Shown: positions 11,100 through 24,274 of the stretch, piece by piece | Layout: each line of letters starts with the position of its first letter | How positions within the stretch are numbered: the stretch's first letter is position 1 | Made by a program: the position numbers and the translations under genes | The notes under the pieces: generated by a model | What the model saw: only the letters and a program-made list of their open reading frames with translations | Database searches by the model: none | Told to the model about the DNA's origin: nothing | NCBI GenBank assembly: GCA_028752905.1 | Contig: JAQNBH010000006.1 | Location: forward strand, 29,641,910-29,705,909 | Source of the DNA: Cladorhizidae sp. MBARI D1340-BT2 | Lineage: Eukaryota; Porifera; Demospongiae; Poecilosclerida; Cladorhizidae | Length of the DNA stretch: 64,000 nt | Reading direction: 5' to 3'

Positions 11100-13450
11100 A
11101 AACCATAATCCCATATCTCTCTTTTTCAAACACAAACAAATTTTGTGGTCAAAAGATGGATTTCTCTGTGTAATAAAATGCAATTTGGGAAATGTCATAT
11201 TTTGACTCTGCTAGATAACAAAATGCCTAATTATGAGCATAATATTATGCAACTAGATGAGCTTAATAGGTAGGAATTGTGGGAATAGTTATATATAAAG
11301 CAGACGTCCAAGGTCAAACCACATGCAGATTTGCCTCCTTCTCTGTAGGCTTCTTTGTTACACACCTGCAGCTATGACAAAATGTATGTTTCAATAAAAT
11401 AAGATTAGTCACCTTGTTCCATTTCACATAACTGCACTTCGACCCTGCCATAGACATTTCAGCCAAACAAGCATTTAAACGGTGAGGAACATTTTGTCTT
11501 TTTATGCGACTTCCTCTGTTTTACAGATGTGAAATATTTGGTTTCTTAGTGGCCTGGGTGGCACTCACACTTGCATTAGCAGAAGATTAAGATCTACAAT
11601 TTGCTTTTGAGTGATGTCATCCGAAGAACCATCCTTATAGCAAACTTCACAAATTGTTACTGGAACAATGTAGATGAGCAATGTGTAAACAATAATCATT
11701 CATTAAGACCTCTACTCTATTCCTGCGTGTGCTATTATTTCATAGATGTTGTTTAGTCCATGTCATGATGCAATATCTCTTTGTGCAATGCTAATATAAT
11801 TAAAGAACCTATCACATGCTATCACAAACCTTCCAATCTGGAAATGGAAAAGTAGTTGCTAGAAATCAAGTGCCTCTTTTTGCACTGATAGTAGAAAGCA
11901 CTCCCACTGGTATACTTCATTAGGACCAAAAAAATTAAAGCATTTGTGTGCACCATATAATCACTGAAAATTGGCCTAGCATTGTAATTAATGATTCTAT
12001 TTGCAGTACTTTCTATGCTCTAGACATCTGTATGGTAGTGCCCTAAGCATCAGAAATGCTGGTTGTTTGAAACGACATGCACCTGTCAGTTAGCTTTACT
12101 GAGAGCATCATCAATTACTATAATATGGCAGTAACTATGGACTAGTTTACCAAAACCCCAAAAACTACATGAGGAGAGACATCCCCACCAACATGTGCAT
12201 AAATTCATTGATGAAGGACTACGAATAAGTATTAATTATTGCCAGGTATAGTTGTAGCTCTTTAAAATAAATAATAACAATAAAAAAAATCTCAGAATTA
12301 AATATAATAATAATATAAGTCAAAGAAAATAGATAAAATAATCTAATAGCAGCAGCAGTAGTAGCAGCAGCAGTAGTGTCAACAATAATAGCTCCATAAT
12401 TAATTATTAGCTTATCATCAGCATTTGTGGTGGTCTCCCATGAGCGATACTCTATATTGGTCATAAGATTTTTGCACTATTTTACAAGCGGATTTGTGAC
12501 AACACCACTCAAAACTGCCGTGTGAATATAATGGTGATGTTAGAAGGGCACCAAGACTGGAATGTACTCAGTAAAAAATGCTCTACTTTCAATGTGCCAG
12601 TAAATTATCCTCCAAAGACCCCTTTCCAAAAAAAGGTAAAGGTTTGAGTACATTCATGGTATCATTATTAACTGTTTGTAGCCAAGCGTTTGACACAGAT
12701 TTTTTGGCTGCCTACTTAGACATGCTACCAATTGATATCTCAGGCAATGACTTCCAGAGCTATGTGAGAGAACATTTTTGTAGAGCAACAGATATTAAGC
12801 AGACACTTCACTGAATATGCATCTACCAGTAGCAATCCATTGCCCTTTCAAACTACCTCTCCTTAAAATTTTTTAGCATCGCCTTTGTTCAGCCTCTCCC
12901 CCACACCCACTTTCAACTCCTCTTACTCCAATTCGATTGGTTCCTAATTTCACAGGATATTCTTGTATATCAAGACATGAAAACATTAATTAAAGATGAT
13001 CTGGTTTTCGAGACAAATTGAAAATTAAACAGTTCATCACGTAATCTCTTCTCTCAACTAACTTTCACTTTGACATATACAGTAGACATATATAAATAAG
13101 ATCCCTTTGCACTAATTCTAAATTTTGCTGATAGAAGAATGGGTGTGACCTTAATATGTACCAAGTTGCTTATACACACGAACATTTTACTCTAGCACAA
13201 ACAATTTTTTTTTGTTTTCTGACAATATCTTCAAAATATTTCAATGGGTAGGGTAAGCAACTAAAGCCTAGAAGCTCTGTTATCTGTTAGTTACTGCATA
13301 GCTAGTGATTTCTAACTGTTTATATAGCAAACTAATTTAGTGTTTAAAACTTAGACATTCTTTTAGGGTGTAGAAACGCTTAGGTTATCAGATATCCTCT
13401 GCAATATGATGTAGCTGAATCATCCTAACTTCTATAATTTAGCTTAATCC
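11100..13450. other. No recognisable gene; short microsatellite at 12347-12378
   Basis: AT-rich sequence with only short open frames. A plus-strand frame of 78 codons at 12578-12814 resembles no family I know. At 12347-12378 there is a GCA/GTA trinucleotide tract within an AAT-rich stretch. Nothing else can be supported. Confidence 0.55.
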
Positions 13451-13455
13451 ATTAA

Positions 13456-16400
13456 CCCATTCACCGTCGGATTAAGGCAGCATTTTTTTAAATTGGACTC
13501 GGGAAAAATAAAAATCAATATTAAATCAGGAGTAACCATGGTTGATGGGATAGCATTGGTGCGACGAACATCGTGGTCAACCTTAGGTTGCCGAGCAATC
13601 GACCACAAATGATGAATATCATTATGTAATTACAGCCTAATGAAAGCTCTTACTTCTAGACAATGCAACATGTGATTATATATAATAATATATATATATA
13701 TATGCACACACTTATTGTATTCCCAAAACTTATTCCCAAAACTTGCATAACATATATTTTTGATTTTTTAATATTTAATTTCTGATGAAGATATTGTTAT
13801 CATGTTGGTGTTATATGAACAATTATTTATTACATCTTCCCATAACAGGACAACAATAGCAACCAAAAAAATGCATATAAAAAACAACAGCCATCTAGCA
13901 CACACAAACACACTTAGAACAGAGAGAGAAATGGAAATACCATAGAAAGTAAAATTAAAAAAAGTGAAGCAAAAACTAGGAAACTACTTGGTGAAGTCTA
14001 CCATGGTCTGGTACTTGAAAAAACAGTCCCTCTTTGTGACACGCAGTGGTACTCTGCAGTGACAGCAAATATACTTGGTCTCATGGTGATTTGAGATTCC
14101 AGACATGTTTCCAACGGCTACACAGACAACACACCTATACTCTTTGTCAGTTAGTGCTGACCAATGCCCAAGCATGGTGTTCAGCCACTCTAGATGCTCG
14201 TTATGAACTGAGTGAGATGGCCAGCACGCTGACTTGAGCAGAAACATCCCACTAGTTCCTTAGCTAGCTCCAACCTGAAGGTCAAAAAATCTCTCTTCCT
14301 GTAACCCTTGGCAAGGTGATCTGCTCTGCGGACATGAGAGTCTAGAACATAGCTATTCAGAATGGATGCCTCAACCATATATGCAAACACCCTCTTCCAC
14401 CACTTCTTACTGCTCCTACCTATATTATAATAACCAGTCATCTGGTTCCCAACATCCACACCTCTCATATACTTCTGGTAGTCCAAAGTAGGGGTGGGCA
14501 AGACACATCTACCTGAGCTCCATCAAGGCGACTCCTCTTCACTGTGGTGGCAGGCTAAGCAGCATGGAAAGTGGACAAAAAATTATTGTCCACCCAAACT
14601 ACACCAAGTAGTGGGCCATTGGACCAGAAGTCATAATGCCAATGGTTACCTTTGGATCTGCGATTGCTTCGCACAGTACTGCATGCACTGATTCTTCTGT
14701 TATACAGAGTAAGGTAGAAGACGGGGCTTGTATAGAAGTTGTCTGTGTAGAGCTCATGTCCACTACCTTCCAAACCTTCCATGAGCTCCAGAACAACCCT
14801 TGTGCACAGCCCGACATCTGTATTACTACCTAGTGCCTTACCAGTGTAAACCTGAAGTTTGTGCATATAGCCATTAGTGGAGTCGGCCAGTACAAATACC
14901 TTGATGCCCCATTTGGTAGGCTTGTCTTTCATGTACTGTTTGAACCCCAAGCGTCCCTTACATTTGATCATGGCTTCATCAATTGAAATTTGCTGGTGAA
15001 GGTTATACTCCTCAGCAAACTTTGGAACAATCAAGTCCAAAAGTGGTCGCACCTTACTAAGGCGATCATGCACAGGCTGGCTAGGTAATGTGGTCACAAG
15101 CAAACTAGTTAGGTGAAAACCCCCAAAAATCTGCTGAAACCTCACTATTGGCATAACCCCTGAAATTCCAGGATTTGAAATATGGTGGTCTAGTGTGGAC
15201 CAATACAAGTTCAATCAAGGAAACTTCAAAATCCCCATGTAAATAAGGAGCCCAAGAAGAGCTCTCATCTCTGAAACAGTAACAGGTACCCAGTCGCGTG
15301 GACGTGGTGTGTGACTATGTGTCCTCTCTGCATAGCGATTAGTCTCTGTTACAAGCAGGGTACACACTTCCTCAGTAAAAAACTAAAAAAATATATCGCA
15401 CGCTGAAGAGAAGGAGGTTACATCTGGAGAAGTAGGTTCAGGCAATACTGAATAAGAGAAGTGGGTAGATCATGACTCCTCCTTTCTCCAACTTCTACAG
15501 CCAAGTTGTCAGTTACTGAGCTACCAGGTGGAGGTGCTCGAGCAGATTGGGCTGCTGGAGAATTAGAGGAGGGACTATAAAAGGTACTAGCTGAGGAAAC
15601 AGTAGAAGAAGCAAGAGACAGAGCTAAAGAAATGCTGGTAGGTGAAGTCCCAGAAAGAAAGAGAGGACTAGCTAAAGGCCGAGCAGAACTTGAAGCACTA
15701 GAAGCTATTTCACTACCACTACTCTGACAAACTCGAGCATGACGAATACTCCTAGTGCTACAACTAAGCTGAACAACTGGTCGTGAACGAGAGTGAGAGG
15801 GTAAAATAAAGGAGGGCATGACGAGGGAACAGACAATGATGATGATGGAAATAGTATAGGAGTGACTACAGACATCACATAAGTCATAGAACCTGATGCA
15901 GAGGTTACACAACCTACAGTTGCAGATACTGGTAGGAAGAATGGAGAAGGTGATGAAGCAGCCATCACAGCAATAGGAGGGCTAGCAACAATAGATTGGG
16001 CCATAGGGTTGATGAAGCTCTGTTAGCTGCCCTATCCATCGCTTCATGCATCAAACCTGAAGGGGATAAAAGAAATTGGCATCAAATAATTTTACTGCGG
16101 ACTACAAGTAACAAGGAAACTAAAAGAGCATTGCAGTTCCATGCTCTGCTTCGCTAACAACAAAACTAGCTATAGCTAAACTGTAGCTAAACTGACTGTA
16201 AATATCTTCTTCATCGCTGGTATTCTCATCTCCATCTAGATCGGCACCTCGAGTGAAAGCGCTACGCTTCCTTGAAGGTAGGTCATCGCGACTATTCTGC
16301 CAAGCGATAACAGCGCTTCACGGTCAACACGGCTCTGGCCAAGGTGGGATGAGATGCCATCACCTTCTTCATCAGTGCTTTGTTTCAAACTCAGAAAATC

Positions 16401-16639
16401 CAAAATCATCGCCCAAAACATGAGAAATAACTTCATCCAAGGACAGTCGAACGGCCACCTTCAACACGATTTGAAATTCTGAAGGGTCCGATATTTCTAC
16501 CCTAGTTACCGAATGGTGCGATCGAAGGGGATAATTTTTTTACCTCTAGAAGGTGTCTGTGAACGGTACGATCAATTTTTTATGTTTTTTAATTTGATAA
16601 ACAACTTTTTTGCTTTTTACGCTTGTGACAGTGAATGGG
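13456..16639 (-). mobile_element. piggyBac transposon with TIRs and TTAA target duplication
   Basis: TTAA at 13452-13455 and 16640-16643 flanks inverted ends: CCCATTCACCGTC at 13456-13468 and GACAGTGAATGGG at 16627-16639, a 13-bp TIR with one mismatch. TTAA duplication is diagnostic for piggyBac, and the interior holds a minus-strand piggyBac transposase with DDE motifs and a C-terminal cysteine-rich domain. Length is about 3.18 kb. The borders are therefore well supported although the gene is interrupted by frame changes. Confidence 0.92.
13984..16440 (-). pseudogene. piggyBac transposase, frame-broken
   Basis: From right to left there is an acidic N-terminal segment near 16200-16300 (RSAFTRGADLDGDENTSDEE), then a long Ser/Pro-rich low-complexity stretch (16004-15418). 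The catalytic domain at 15214-14555 follows, with IDEAMIKCKGRLGFKQYM (first Asp), ELYTDNFYTSPVF (second) and VVWVDNNFLSTFH (third). In another frame comes the insertion-domain end MRGVDVGNQMTGYYN and WWKRVFAYMVEASILNSYV (14501-14190). Last is a cysteine-rich zinc-binding tail with paired Cys (RCVVCVAVGN, YICCHCRVPL) ending at 13984. All three catalytic acids are present, but frame changes near 15.2, 14.5 and 14.2 kb break the gene. Unspliced introns could account for some of these. Confidence 0.85.
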
Positions 16640-16643
16640 TTAA

Positions 16644-17588
16644 TTACCTTAGATACATCAGTTCTACAACCGGAGTTGTTTAGAGCTAGTTAGCTAGCTT
16701 ATGACCATGATTTGTAGAGATAGGCAAAGTAACTTGGAATTCCCACCTGAACTTCGTAGTTTGGGTATTTGTTAGCTTACTATATTGTCAATTAGGTTAA
16801 TTTATTTAGCTATCTAAACACTAAACAGCAGCCATCTTTGATGGCTCTGCTTACATAGAGAAACAAGAGGCAAAACAGAACAGGAACTTGGTCACCTATC
16901 AGTGGCCACATCTGGCGCGCATCTTTTATTTTGCTGACAAAACCCATACTAAGCACATTGAATCCTACAATACAGTTTACGCCAGAAAACAGAAGTTGTC
17001 AACTGGAAGCTGTTCTCTGGCTATCTAATTGACAAGCTACCAAGGTATGTAGCTAAAGCTTAGAAGCGCTGTTTGATAATTTACAAACGAGCAATTTCTG
17101 TACATAGTTCTACGGCAAATAACCGAAGGATTTAAAACTGCTTGATTAGACTGATGCTTGATTAGACTGACAGATATTCTTTAGTGTGCCTTGGGGTATC
17201 GAGCTACATTTTACCAACCACCGATGTGACCCAATAAATATTCACCCGCAGACCGACAAGCTACAATAAAGACGCACGATTGTCCTACCACTCCAAACCA
17301 GCGACCACAGTTTCCCAGTGCATACCTAAGCCCTAATTGTTAAACATAGTAACAAAGGGAAAAATCTGAAATATACTGAACATTTTCTGTGTGTTTAATA
17401 TCTGCGTAATTAAGATTTTGATCGCGTGTTCACTCTGCACCTGAGGGGACGGTCAGACTCCGCGCATGGCATTTAGCGTCACTTTTTCTAAAGTTCTGAA
17501 AAAGTAAAACCCTACTGCTATTTACAACACTAACCTTGCTGTTTACAGCATTTCTACTAATGAGTAGCTTATTTCAAAGGGATATACC
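16644..17588. other. No recognisable gene
   Basis: Flanking DNA of the piggyBac insertion. No open frame of note and no recognisable repeat. It may contain the 5' flank of the gene starting at 17589, but no core promoter motif could be defended. Confidence 0.5.
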
Positions 17589-18788
17589 GTGATGGACACT
17601 TCCTACAAAAGACTTGAACTTGGCTATGCTGGCGATCCTGAGCAAGGGCATCCCAATTCCAACTGGCAACCAACCGTCCTTGATTTATCAGGTGTCAGCT
17701 ACAACTTAAGTTTTTCTGAATCCACCTTCCAGTGTCTAGCTATGGATAACCATGTGGATGTGAAAAAATGGTCACCCACCAACTATGCCCAAGTTGGCCC
17801 CGACATGAGGGAAGAACGTCCAACAAATTCAGATACCATCAAGAGCACAACTTTGACCATTTACACACCCAAGCCGATGTTGATAATGGATACTGAAGTT
17901 TTGATTATTTTTGTAATTTTAATCGGAGTTGTCATTCTTTATTCTTGTGTCTATAAAACATATGACTTGGTCCATCATGGATTTCTCCCAAGGGAACAGG
18001 AGAATACTGTATGTGGGCTTGAGAATGTGATTGCTGCATTGCAGGAAAAAATGCTAAGCTTGAAAAACTCGGAAAAGATGCAGAGTCCAAGTTGAAATGT
18101 GCTGAATCATACACACAGCTGCAAGTGAAGTATTCCTACATGAACAAGATCAATAACTGCATCACAGCTGAGCTGACATATCTCAAACTTCACTTGGAAA
18201 AGGAACAAAGAATATACCAATCTCTGGTGATGAAGCAGGAGAAGGCTGAAGGAGATATCAATGAGAAAATCAATGAAAATATGGTGATGGACAAAGTAGA
18301 ATGCATCTTTGCCTTGGAGGAAGAAAAGGCTCAACTAAAGAATGAAGCAGATCAAACTACTGTGCAAACATTTGGAGTTGTCACTACTAATGAACGTACA
18401 TGTGAAATAAGTTAACGCAGAGGCAGAGAGTGCCACAGAAAATAAACAGAGCAGGATTGTGGCTGTGCAGGAGTCACTAGCATTAGAGTTAATAATGAAT
18501 AATGAACAATTCAAATGGAGGATGGAGATGCAGAGACATGCAGAAGAAGTTGAAATTGCTCTGAAGACAACCAAGGAAAGTGTGGTTCAAGTAAGTGAGG
18601 CTAGCTTTGTGTACAAGGAGGAGTGGAAGTTATGTGTGGCCCCGCATGAGATGTGCAGTAAAGATAAGAAGAAGATCATTCATATCATGTGTGTGGAAGA
18701 CATGAAGACACAAATGGAGTATTTAAAAACAGTTATGCCCTATGATAACCACAAATACTTTGTCACTAACATGATCTTACATTGCTGA
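17589..18788 (+). pseudogene. Membrane-anchored coiled-coil protein, intronless and frame-broken
   Basis: I do not recognise the family. The first frame (ATG near 17589-17592 to 18095) gives about 95 polar residues, one clear membrane helix (EVLIIFVILIGVVILYSCVY, 17899-17958) and the start of a helical region. The coiled-coil continues in the -1 frame from an A6 run at 18045-18052 (NAKLEKLGKDAESKL leads into CAESYTQLQVKYSYMNKIN) to 18415. It then returns to the original frame (AESATENKQSRIVAVQES) until the stop at 18786. The whole reading is rich in Glu/Lys heptad-like sequence. Two compensating shifts suggest a decayed gene, a retrocopy (no introns seen), or assembly errors; -1 slippage on the A run is a less likely alternative. 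Confidence 0.55.
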
Positions 18789-21700
18789 TGGAGAGTGCAC
18801 CTGCACAAAAGACGAATTGAATGACATGAACAACTCGTCAGTTTTGTATTTGGGTATTATATAATGAAGCTTTCCAGGAGTTTTTGACATAATTATAATT
18901 TTTATCAGCTGACAGCAGTCTCCTGTTGATAATCATGTGACTGCAAGGGATCTACTGAATGTTTAGTGCATCCTTCCTGTCAGGCAACAGTTACCAGTAG
19001 TATATGTTGGATTCTTCCTCTCTATTCAGTGATGGTGGATTCTGCTTAATCCAGGGTGTCTTAACTGTCGTTGTCTCTCATGCTAGTTTAAAACTTTCAC
19101 TCCACCACTAAACAGAGAAAATGGATAGAATATCCCAGCCACAAATAAGCAAGCAATCCTGCTTTACAGTACTGTTCACAAATTACAGAATAGCTTGGTC
19201 AGTGGGATTCGACACCAAAATTTTTCCAGTTCAAATGTTGAATTTGGTATCTAATGTGTAGCCGCACTGCAGCATTTGGCAGAAATGTGCATATATGGAA
19301 CATAACTTTCAGACATTCTGTGAAATTGTTTGTATTTATTAAGCCACAATGAATCTTTTGTAGTTGAACAATATCCCACATGACACTTCCTTGGAACCAG
19401 CCTAGTCCTCTAAAGCTGCTGAGATAAACATAGAGACTCCCAGAAACAAGGCTAAACCACAAACCAAGGAACTCCTACTTGATGGACTACATGGAAGGAA
19501 TACTCCTCCCTTTAAACTTACATGCTACAGACATGGCAGAGATCATAAAGCAAGTATTTATAAATTGAAGGAATCATAGTGCCACTAATGCAAGAAGAAA
19601 TGCTATATTGCACAAGTCTACTGAACCAGACTAGGAGGAACCAACTCTAAAATGACTCCAAAGAAGAAGTTCAGACCCACTGTGTTGATAAAGATGTGGA
19701 AAATAAGATACATAAAAAACTTTATAACTTGCAGAGCAAATCTCGCTCATTGATTTAAGTGCTCATAATGGTCGATAATGTTCTAAATGACATACAATAC
19801 GATTGGGGTCTACATTTTTCCCACTAAACCAACCAACTCAGCAAAAGCACATATCCAAGAAGATGTTCCAGCTTTTTAATTTCACCTATATTGTAGATAA
19901 GATAAGCTTGCCAGGATCCGATGTAAGAGTAATGTGAACTGTGATGTGATGTTAATAAATGTAGTAAGACTTGGATGGCCAAACCTTATGGGCCGAGACA
20001 GTTTTGGTAAAGTTAAAAGTTAACTTTAATGATCTGATCACCACTTTCTTTGTAGTGAGGCTGAGTGTGGGCTACAGAAAGTGATGAATCGTCTTGCACC
20101 TGTATTCACGAATGTATTTTGGAAAATCAGAGGTGAAACTACATTTTGATCAAGCTCTGACCAAAACTCTACAATTTTCCACCAGTTTCTTATTCTCCCA
20201 AGGTTCCAGTGGAGGAAAATTAATGCTCAATAAGATAATGAGTTCACATAAGTTGTGAAAATTGGATGTACTTCTCAAAATTGGATATGTCACAAGGATA
20301 TCTACAGCTGGAATTAGAAGAAGACTCAAAATATATATTACCAAAATACCCACAAAGGTATTTTTCAGTTTGACAGATTGCCTTTTGGGGTATTCTCACA
20401 GCAGAGATAATGGAACAATGCATTTTTGGGGCATTTCAAGGAGTTTCTAACTATATTTTGTTCACCGGCTTCACTTACAATAAACTCCTTGAGAGACTTG
20501 AATGAATTCAAGGAAGTCTCTAACTCTTCTTAGTGTAGAATACTGAGGGCATATTATTGACCAGTATAAGCTTACTGAGCAAGGTAGTACAATTGGCTAA
20601 TTGTTACAGAGCTATGGCAAAGTAAATGTTTAAATAAAATTGCTACTGAACTTTTCTACTGGTTCACTTTATTGAATAAGCAGATCAAGCAATCCTGGTA
20701 GCTTACTATTTACTATACTCAAATCTTCCCAAGCTGCAAAGAAAGGCTACTGGCCAACAAGTTGGGACACTCTTCTATGAGAGTACAAAAGAGGTGGTGC
20801 TGGCTTACAATGCTTCTCCTAATGGAATTGATTAATTGATAGCTTGCTTTTTTCGGCCAAATGAATTAACCATTCAGAAGAAGTAGCCATCACATCAAGT
20901 TATGTTACAGTTCTTACATTCATCCCTTAAACTGTACTGATCTTCCTGATGAGCACTTGTGCACCATGGATTACTACAACACCCAGTTGGATAGGTAAAG
21001 TGGAGACTTGTCCATTGGTTAAATACCACCAGGATGTCCACTGCCATGTGACCTAATCTTCCTAATCATGAAGGAATGCGAAATTGAACCAGAGACATAT
21101 CAAAGTTCATTAGACATTGTCCTAGTGGTGCTGTAGACCATTCTTCCAACCCATCATGGTGATGGACTGAACCTATTATTGTGGGACATGCCAATTCCAT
21201 CCAGGAAGTCCTGAACTTTAATGGAGATAGAAATACCTAAAGATAATTCGGTATATCCTCTGAGAAGATGCTACAGAAATTCTCCAGTCAGCTTTCCAGT
21301 TCCTCGATGTTCTTCTTTGACAGTGCAGTCTCCTGGCACCAACAACTATTTTCCTCAATGGTGCTGCTTTCTGGGGATGACAAGGCTTCTCCCTTCTCAA
21401 ATTCCTTGAGCAGTAGAGCCAACCTAACCAGAAGAATGCCATTGAAAAAGTCAGCTTAAAGTTAAGCACCTAGAGGCAGAAGTATTTTACCACAGACTTG
21501 TTATTTTCACACCATTGCCTGTCATGTATTCAAGCCTTGCAAACGTCAAATTGAGAATGAATTATAGTGAAGGAAGGAGGATACAATGTTTTTAATGAAT
21601 CTCAGGATGTACAGAGCAGCACCATTACATTAAAATCCTTTATCAAGTGAAATGCAGCTAGCAGATGTTCAATCTGGAGTTATAGGTCATTTACTCTCAA

Positions 21701-22339
21701 CTGCTTGTGTTTAAACCACTAGCAGCATTGGAACCAGGTATATGATGGTGGTTAGTATTGATCTCAGCCTACTTCATGTCTCCATACCCATGTCCTAAAT
21801 GAGAGCATGCTCATGGCTCTGGAACTCGCGTGATCATCACTGGCTGCGATGAGTTGCAAGAGAATTGATGCGATGAGCACATACTGATTTAGCTCCTCTA
21901 CCATCTTGTTGTTCACCACCACCTCCATGATATCCTAATAGAACCACAACCAATTTATGTAGACAGACTAGGAGATGGTGGAAAAGAGTACTTGTGCATT
22001 TGGTGGGTTCTATATTTTGAATAGTCGTCTTTTGTGCAAGTTTCTGCATCTCAGTGAAAGAGTACTATATATGGGCTCAGTTTTATCTCGCAATGGCTTT
22101 GATCAATTCAACCAGTATTTGGCCTTGTAGTATTGTAACTGCTTGGCTTGATTATGTGCTAATGGCTTCTGTGCTGTGTTAATTATAAAAATTCCAAGCA
22201 TGAGAGTGTCATGGAGTCCCTTATTGTGAAGTATGCATTGTGCTCAATAAACTTGCCGAAACTGTTTTAGAAAAAACCATACCTAGAGCACTACTACCTA
22301 CTCAATGCATCTTCACCCACTTAGTTTGAATCTTTTCCT
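18789..22339. other. No recognisable gene
   Basis: Only short, overlapping open frames on both strands, none resembling a known domain. No terminal repeats or satellite were identified. Some diverged element could be present, but nothing can be supported by eye. Confidence 0.45.
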
Positions 22340-22745
22340 CTCAAAAAGAGCACACAGGATGTTTGCTCCTGGAAAAGCCCCTAGTGTTGCACCAGAAAAG
22401 TTGAGCCTTCTTACGTTCATAAAGAGATAGTAATATTTCAATAGCAAGATTATAGCTTCGACATTTTTTTCAAGCATAATTCCTGATTTTCAAAATCAAG
22501 CTTTTTTCAAAATTATGCTAGCACAATCCTCCTAGGCTCAATTGCATTACATTGTGTCACTAACCAACAGGCTTACATAATTGTGGTTTCTCTATGTGAG
22601 AAGGAAATGTTAACCTGTAACTTAACTCTTTGAACTGGGTGGACATAATTATATTATGTCCGATAAAAATTGCACTCGTATGTGGTGGACATATATATGT
22701 CCGTAAATTTATTGACTCGCAGGACGATGCTGGTTATTAGTACGG
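22340..22745 (-). repeat. Interspersed repeat, partner of 6768-7135
   Basis: Inverted relative to the copy at 6768-7135. It holds GGACATAAT-TAT-ATTATGTCC and GGACATATATATGTCC, both perfect palindromes, near 22640-22700. No coding content. Confidence 0.75.
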
Positions 22746-23029
22746 GTAAAAAGAAATTCACTCTATCTGAGGTACGGGTGTGTGCTTTACACGAAAAGGT
22801 GTGGTTCCAGTCATGTGTTATTTCCGCCAGGTACAGAGGTGTGGTTTTCACGGGGGGGGGGAACTTTTAAATTCTAGTCAGGTGGTAGGATTGTTATCGG
22901 TGGTGCTAGAAACTGCTGGAGGGAATGGATACTGCTTGCTAAAAAGCTGTGATGGACTGTTGCTATGCTGCTCTATCGTGTGCAGTGATAGTATAAACAT
23001 TGTTCAACTATTTTATGTCAAAACATAAC

Positions 23030-23930
23030 TCAATCCTGGTTTACTTCCCTGGATGCCCAGAAGTCTGTCTGTGCAGTCTTTCTAGACATCAAGAAAGCTT
23101 TTGACTCTGTGCCGCATAGACCACTCTTCAACACTCTGTCCTCACCAAAAATTCCTTCTCATCTCCTCTGTTAGCTCACTTCCTGTATTAATGCCCGTTC
23201 ACAGAGTGTCGCTATCTCTGGTGCTCTCTTTTCTTCGTGTCATGCATCCTCTGGAGTACCTCAAGGATCTATTCTTGGTCCTCTTCTCTTTGTTCTTTAC
23301 ATTAACGACATTGCAAAGCTCCCTCTCTCGATATCCTCTCTATGCAGATGACATCCTCCTCTACAATCACTTCTCTTCCACCTCTTCCTTAGGTTCAGTT
23401 CAATCAGAAATTGACATTATATAATCATCCCGTCTCCTAATAATTAACCCTAATAAGAGCAAGTACATGATGATCTCTAGTGAACCCCTCGCATCCTCAT
23501 ACTCCACTGAATTAGTCCTCAATAGTACTCCTCTTGATCTCGTCACTTCATTTACATACTTCGGAGTAACTTTCACCTTTTACCATCACTTATCCTCTCA
23601 TATGCTAATTAAACTTTACCACAACATTAGTTCTCCCTCATCTAAGTTACTGTTCCTCTGTGTGGTCACCTCCTTCTCTTCTTGTAGTTCAAAATCCTTA
23701 AACCACTGTCAGCACTTTGCACTCAGACTCTGTACTCACCAATGGACTTCTGACTATATCCAACCTCTCCACCTTTAAACTTCGTACATTCTCTAATAGA
23801 CATGCTCGGGCCAAGCTCCTTCTAACTTACAAAATAATTAACAATTACATCCATTTTCCTCCAGATTCAATCCAATTAGCTCCTACACTCCGCTCATGTC
23901 TTCTCGCCGATACCACCCATAGAACTACTC
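23030..23930 (+). pseudogene. Non-LTR (LINE) retrotransposon reverse transcriptase, 5' truncated
   Basis: Reads through several frames as a LINE RT: VFLDIKKAFDSVPHRPLF, GVPQGSILGPLLFVLYINDI, SLYADDILLYNHFS (catalytic YADD near 23341), NPNKSKYMMIS, then FTYFGVTFT and the C-terminal thumb-like tail (LLTYKIINNYIHFPPDSI). The motifs and their spacing match the Jockey/CR1-type RT clades; the exact clade cannot be set by eye. Endonuclease and ORF1 are missing upstream. It runs directly into gypsy sequence at about 23925-23950, so its 3' end is lost or the gypsy sequence was joined to it. Confidence 0.88.
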
Positions 23931-23952
23931 CAGTGACCTATAAAGTAGATTT

Positions 23953-24274
23953 AGGAACTACAAGGAAGAGGTTCCATGTTTTCCACATCAATGGTATGAA
24001 GTCATGGGTGTCACCTACTCCAGCTGTGTTTCTTGCATTGGATGACGAATTAGATGATCCCTTCATGGAAGATTCGAAAGTGGAGAACAAAGAAAAAACC
24101 TACCTCTAATTGGAACAGCAGCAACAACTCACACAGTTAAACCAGGAGTATCGGGATGTAATCCTGGGAGGACGAGCTTTGTGGAACATTGTACTGTTAC
24201 GGGAGATGCTGTACCCATCCGACTGCCTGCTTTCGGTACAAGGAAGTTATTATCAAGGGAGCAAAGATATTCTG
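23953..24274 (+). pseudogene. Gypsy fragment (integrase tail to RNase H start), near-identical to 2294-2615
   Basis: 322 bp aligns without gaps to 2294-2615, and I count about three differences. Just upstream, TTPVTYKVDLG extends the integrase tail. The same RT deletion joint (IRLPA to RKLLSREQ) is present. At 24274/24275 the sequence switches strand: everything to the right reads on the minus strand as the rest of integrase, protease and gag. Confidence 0.88.

Noticed and set aside
15418..16004. Two overlapping minus-strand frames rich in Ser, Pro and Val as separate genes
   Set aside because: Low-complexity region inside the piggyBac element, best read as the N-terminal linker of the transposase or non-coding; no domain seen.
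22621..22660. TTAACTCTTTGAACTGGGTGG as a piggyBac end
   Set aside because: The similarity to the inverted copy at 6.8-7.1 kb continues on both sides of the TTAA, so it is not an element border in these copies.
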